A DNA stretch of 22,450 nt from an uncultured Clostridia bacterium (GTDB lineage Bacteria; Bacillota; Clostridia; TANB77; CAG-508): contig CAKPJK010000024.1 in assembly GCA_934162615.1 (NCBI GenBank), forward strand, positions 1 through 22,450, in the 5' to 3' direction. Both the position numbers and the translations under genes were made by a program. Each line of letters starts with the position of its first letter. Position 1 is the first letter of the stretch. The notes under the pieces were generated by a model, which did not search any database, was not told the DNA's origin, and saw nothing but the letters and a program-made list of their open reading frames with translations. Shown here piece after piece: positions 21,053-22,450 of the stretch.

Positions 21053-22057
21053 ATGAATTGGTATTTACAAAGTGGAAAAGAATCAGATGTAGTAACAAGT
21101 ACAAGAATCAGATTTGCAAGAAATCTACCAGAATTCAAATTTAATTTAAAAAACAAAAATGAAATAGAAAAACTAAAAAACAAAATAAAAGAAAATGTAT
21201 ATGCAATAGGGTATGGACTAAAATATTTAGAACTAAAAGACATGGACGACATCACAAAAATGAGTTTAGTGGAAAAAAACTTAATAAGTCCAGAATATGC
21301 AATACATAATGAAAATGGAGCAATATTAATAAATGACGAAGAAAATATCTGTATAATGATAAATGACGAAGACCATCTAAAAATTCAAGTATTCAGTAGT
21401 GGATTAGAACTAGAAAATACATTAAATTATGCAATAGAACTAGACCAAAAAATTGAAGAAGTTTTAGGATATGCAACAAGCAAAAAATATGGATATTTAA
21501 CAAGTATGCCAACAAATTGTGGTACAGGCTTAAAAGCATCTGTAATGGTGCATTTACCAGCACTTACAATAACTAAAAATATCAATAAAGTATTTTATAC
21601 AATAAATAATTTTGGTGTAAATATTGTTGGTGCATATGGAGAAAACAGTAAAGAACTTGGAGATGTTTTCCAAATTTCTAATAAGAGAACATTAGGAGTT
21701 ACAGAACAAGAAATAATTGAAAACATAAAAGTAGTTACAGAGAAATTAATTGAACAAGAAAGAAAAGCAAGAAAATTCTTAGCAAAAGATACGATTGACT
21801 TGGAAGATACAATATACAGAAGTTATGGATTACTAAGCAATTGTAGAAAAATATCTTTGGAAGAGGCTCAAAAGTTGATTTCAAATGTTAAGATGGGTAC
21901 AGATTTAGGATTATTACCAGAATTAAATGATAGCAAGGTTCAACAATTGATTTTATATACTAAACCTGCAAACATGCAAAAATATTTGGGTGAACAATAT
22001 GAGGCTTTAGAAAGAGATATAAAAAGGGCAGAAGTTATTAAGAAAATAATGTCTTAA
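21053..22057 (+). CDS. mcsB: Protein arginine kinase McsB
   Basis: McsB phosphorylates arginine residues, inactivating CtsR and tagging proteins for ClpCP. The 334-residue product has the phosphagen-kinase fold: VTSTRIRFARNLPEF near residues 13-27 (ATP phosphate binding), the acidic NDEDHLKIQ segment, and YLTSMPTNCGTGLKASVMVH, equivalent to the substrate-Cys loop of creatine/arginine kinases. VGAYGENSKELGDVFQISNK and TLGVTEQEII follow. The C-terminal domain lacks the guanidino-substrate specificity region of small-molecule kinases, as expected for McsB. ATG 21053 follows AAAGGTGA; an in-frame GTG at 21044 lies within that site. Codon use drifts clearly from CTA/GAC/AAC/ATC early to TTG/GAT/GCT/GTT late. 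Confidence 0.96.
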   Translation: MNWYLQSGKESDVVTSTRIRFARNLPEFKFNLKNKNEIEKLKNKIKENVYAIGYGLKYLELKDMDDITKMSLVEKNLISPEYAIHNENGAILINDEENICIMINDEDHLKIQVFSSGLELENTLNYAIELDQKIEEVLGYATSKKYGYLTSMPTNCGTGLKASVMVHLPALTITKNINKVFYTINNFGVNIVGAYGENSKELGDVFQISNKRTLGVTEQEIIENIKVVTEKLIEQERKARKFLAKDTIDLEDTIYRSYGLLSNCRKISLEEAQKLISNVKMGTDLGLLPELNDSKVQQLILYTKPANMQKYLGEQYEALERDIKRAEVIKKIMS

Positions 22058-22062
22058 ATAGA

Positions 22063-22137
22063 ATGTTCTCAAAGGTTGAAAACCGTTACAGTTCAGTAGG
22101 GAAAATCAACCAAAAAAAGAACGTCCCCAAGGGTTGA
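22063..22137 (+). promoter_or_regulatory. Structured element between mcsB and clpC
   Basis: An outer 7-bp stem ATGTTCT (22063-22069) with AGAACGT (22118-22124) encloses GGTTGA (22074-22079) with TCAACC (22106-22111). A second GGTTGA (22132-22137) can compete for the same TCAACC. The block is richer in G and C than its surroundings and contains two related phrases, TCAAAGGTTGAAAA and CCAAGGGTTGAAAA. It may be a dispersed palindromic repeat or a regulatory fold before clpC. Confidence 0.5.
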
Positions 22138-22163
22138 AAAATTAATGAAAGAGGTGAATAAAA

Positions 22164-22450
22164 ATGACATACAAATTTACAAATAGAGCAAATAAAGCAA
22201 TAGAAATTGCAAACGATATAGCCTTAGAGTTAGGACATAGTTATATAGGAACAGAACACATATTATATGGACTAGCAAAAGAAGGCAATGGAATAGCATC
22301 TAAAGTATTAGAAAATCAAAATGTAACAGCAGATGATATTCTAAACAAAATTGAAGAATTAATTGGCAGTGATGAGCCAATTGAAAATATAGTAGACTTT
22401 ACACCAAGAACAAAAAGAGTAGTAGAGTCTGCATTTATAGAAGCAAGAAA
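22164..22450 (+). CDS. clpC: ClpC AAA+ unfoldase, N-terminal part (runs off the window)
   Basis: ClpC is the HSP100 unfoldase that works with ClpP and recognises phospho-arginine through its N-terminal domain. Only the first 95 codons are present. MTYKFTNRANKAIEIANDIA and LGHSYIGTEHILYGLAKEG form the first Clp-N repeat, and FTPRTKRVVESAFIEAR begins the second. The ATG follows GAGGTGA. Placement directly after mcsB is the standard order in Firmicutes. The AAA+ modules lie beyond the window, so intactness cannot be judged. Confidence 0.96.
   Translation, partial: MTYKFTNRANKAIEIANDIALELGHSYIGTEHILYGLAKEGNGIASKVLENQNVTADDILNKIEELIGSDEPIENIVDFTPRTKRVVESAFIEAR

Noticed and set aside
1..22450. CRISPR arrays, transposases and insertion-sequence ends
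   Set aside because: No regularly spaced identical repeats with unique spacers and no transposase-like proteins were found. The only tandem repeats are at 8843 and in the Ig-like coding region.

Overview
The window looks like chromosome from a low-GC, spore-forming member of the Firmicutes, most likely a gut-type Clostridia lineage. The evidence is the very AT-rich coding sequence, strong Shine-Dalgarno sites, a ctsR-mcsA-mcsB-clpC heat-shock locus with textbook CtsR operators, a ylbJ-type sporulation gene behind a SigE-like promoter, and a 5S rRNA followed by tRNA-Asn. UGA, UAA and UAG all serve as stops, so the code looks standard. I cannot name the species.

Region 1 (1-443) is the end of an rRNA operon: the 3' part of 5S rRNA, then a tRNA-Asn(GUU) gene interrupted in its anticodon by a 235-nt ORF-less group I intron, then a terminator. 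The intron can be folded almost completely by eye (P1 to P9, P10, terminal G). Region 2 (529-5182) is an accessory run of small enzymes: a GNAT gene broken by an in-frame TGA, a flavodoxin-like reductase, an SDR, an HNH protein, then a Nudix-HAD-GNAT group with its own promoter. Region 3 (5237-8793) has a lipase-like alpha/beta hydrolase, a TetR regulator and oleate hydratase, plausibly a fatty-acid handling and detoxification group.

Region 4 (8843-13836) carries murI (behind a 57-bp tandem repeat), recN, a MazF/PemK-like toxin without a visible antitoxin, and eno. The 459-nt gap before eno holds two copies of an unrecognised structured motif, each directly downstream of a promoter, plus two terminators and a perfect inverted repeat. 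I rate it, with the tRNA intron, the most interesting part of the window. Region 5 (13926-16430) is a leucine-rich-repeat/Ig-like surface protein with an LPNAG sortase-type anchor, split by a one-base frameshift. Region 6 (minus strand, 17923-16435) is ylbJ plus a small gene of unknown function. Region 7 (18029-19425) has a membrane-anchored unknown protein and a small acidic protein whose ribosome site lies in a hairpin loop.

Region 8 (19464-22450) is the ctsR-mcsA-mcsB-clpC locus. CtsR should repress its own promoter, which sits between two operators. McsA and McsB modulate CtsR and mark proteins with phospho-arginine for ClpC/ClpP. Unusually, a small gene of unknown function on the opposite strand is inserted between mcsA and mcsB, with its own promoter, leader hairpin and terminator. 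clpC runs off the end of the window.

Two patterns cut across the window. In four genes the stop codon lies inside the gene's own intrinsic terminator. In the long resident genes codon choice drifts from A- and C-ending codons at the 5' end to T- and G-ending codons at the 3' end, whereas the accessory genes before 5182 do not show this. All structures and promoters were read by eye, without folding or database searches.
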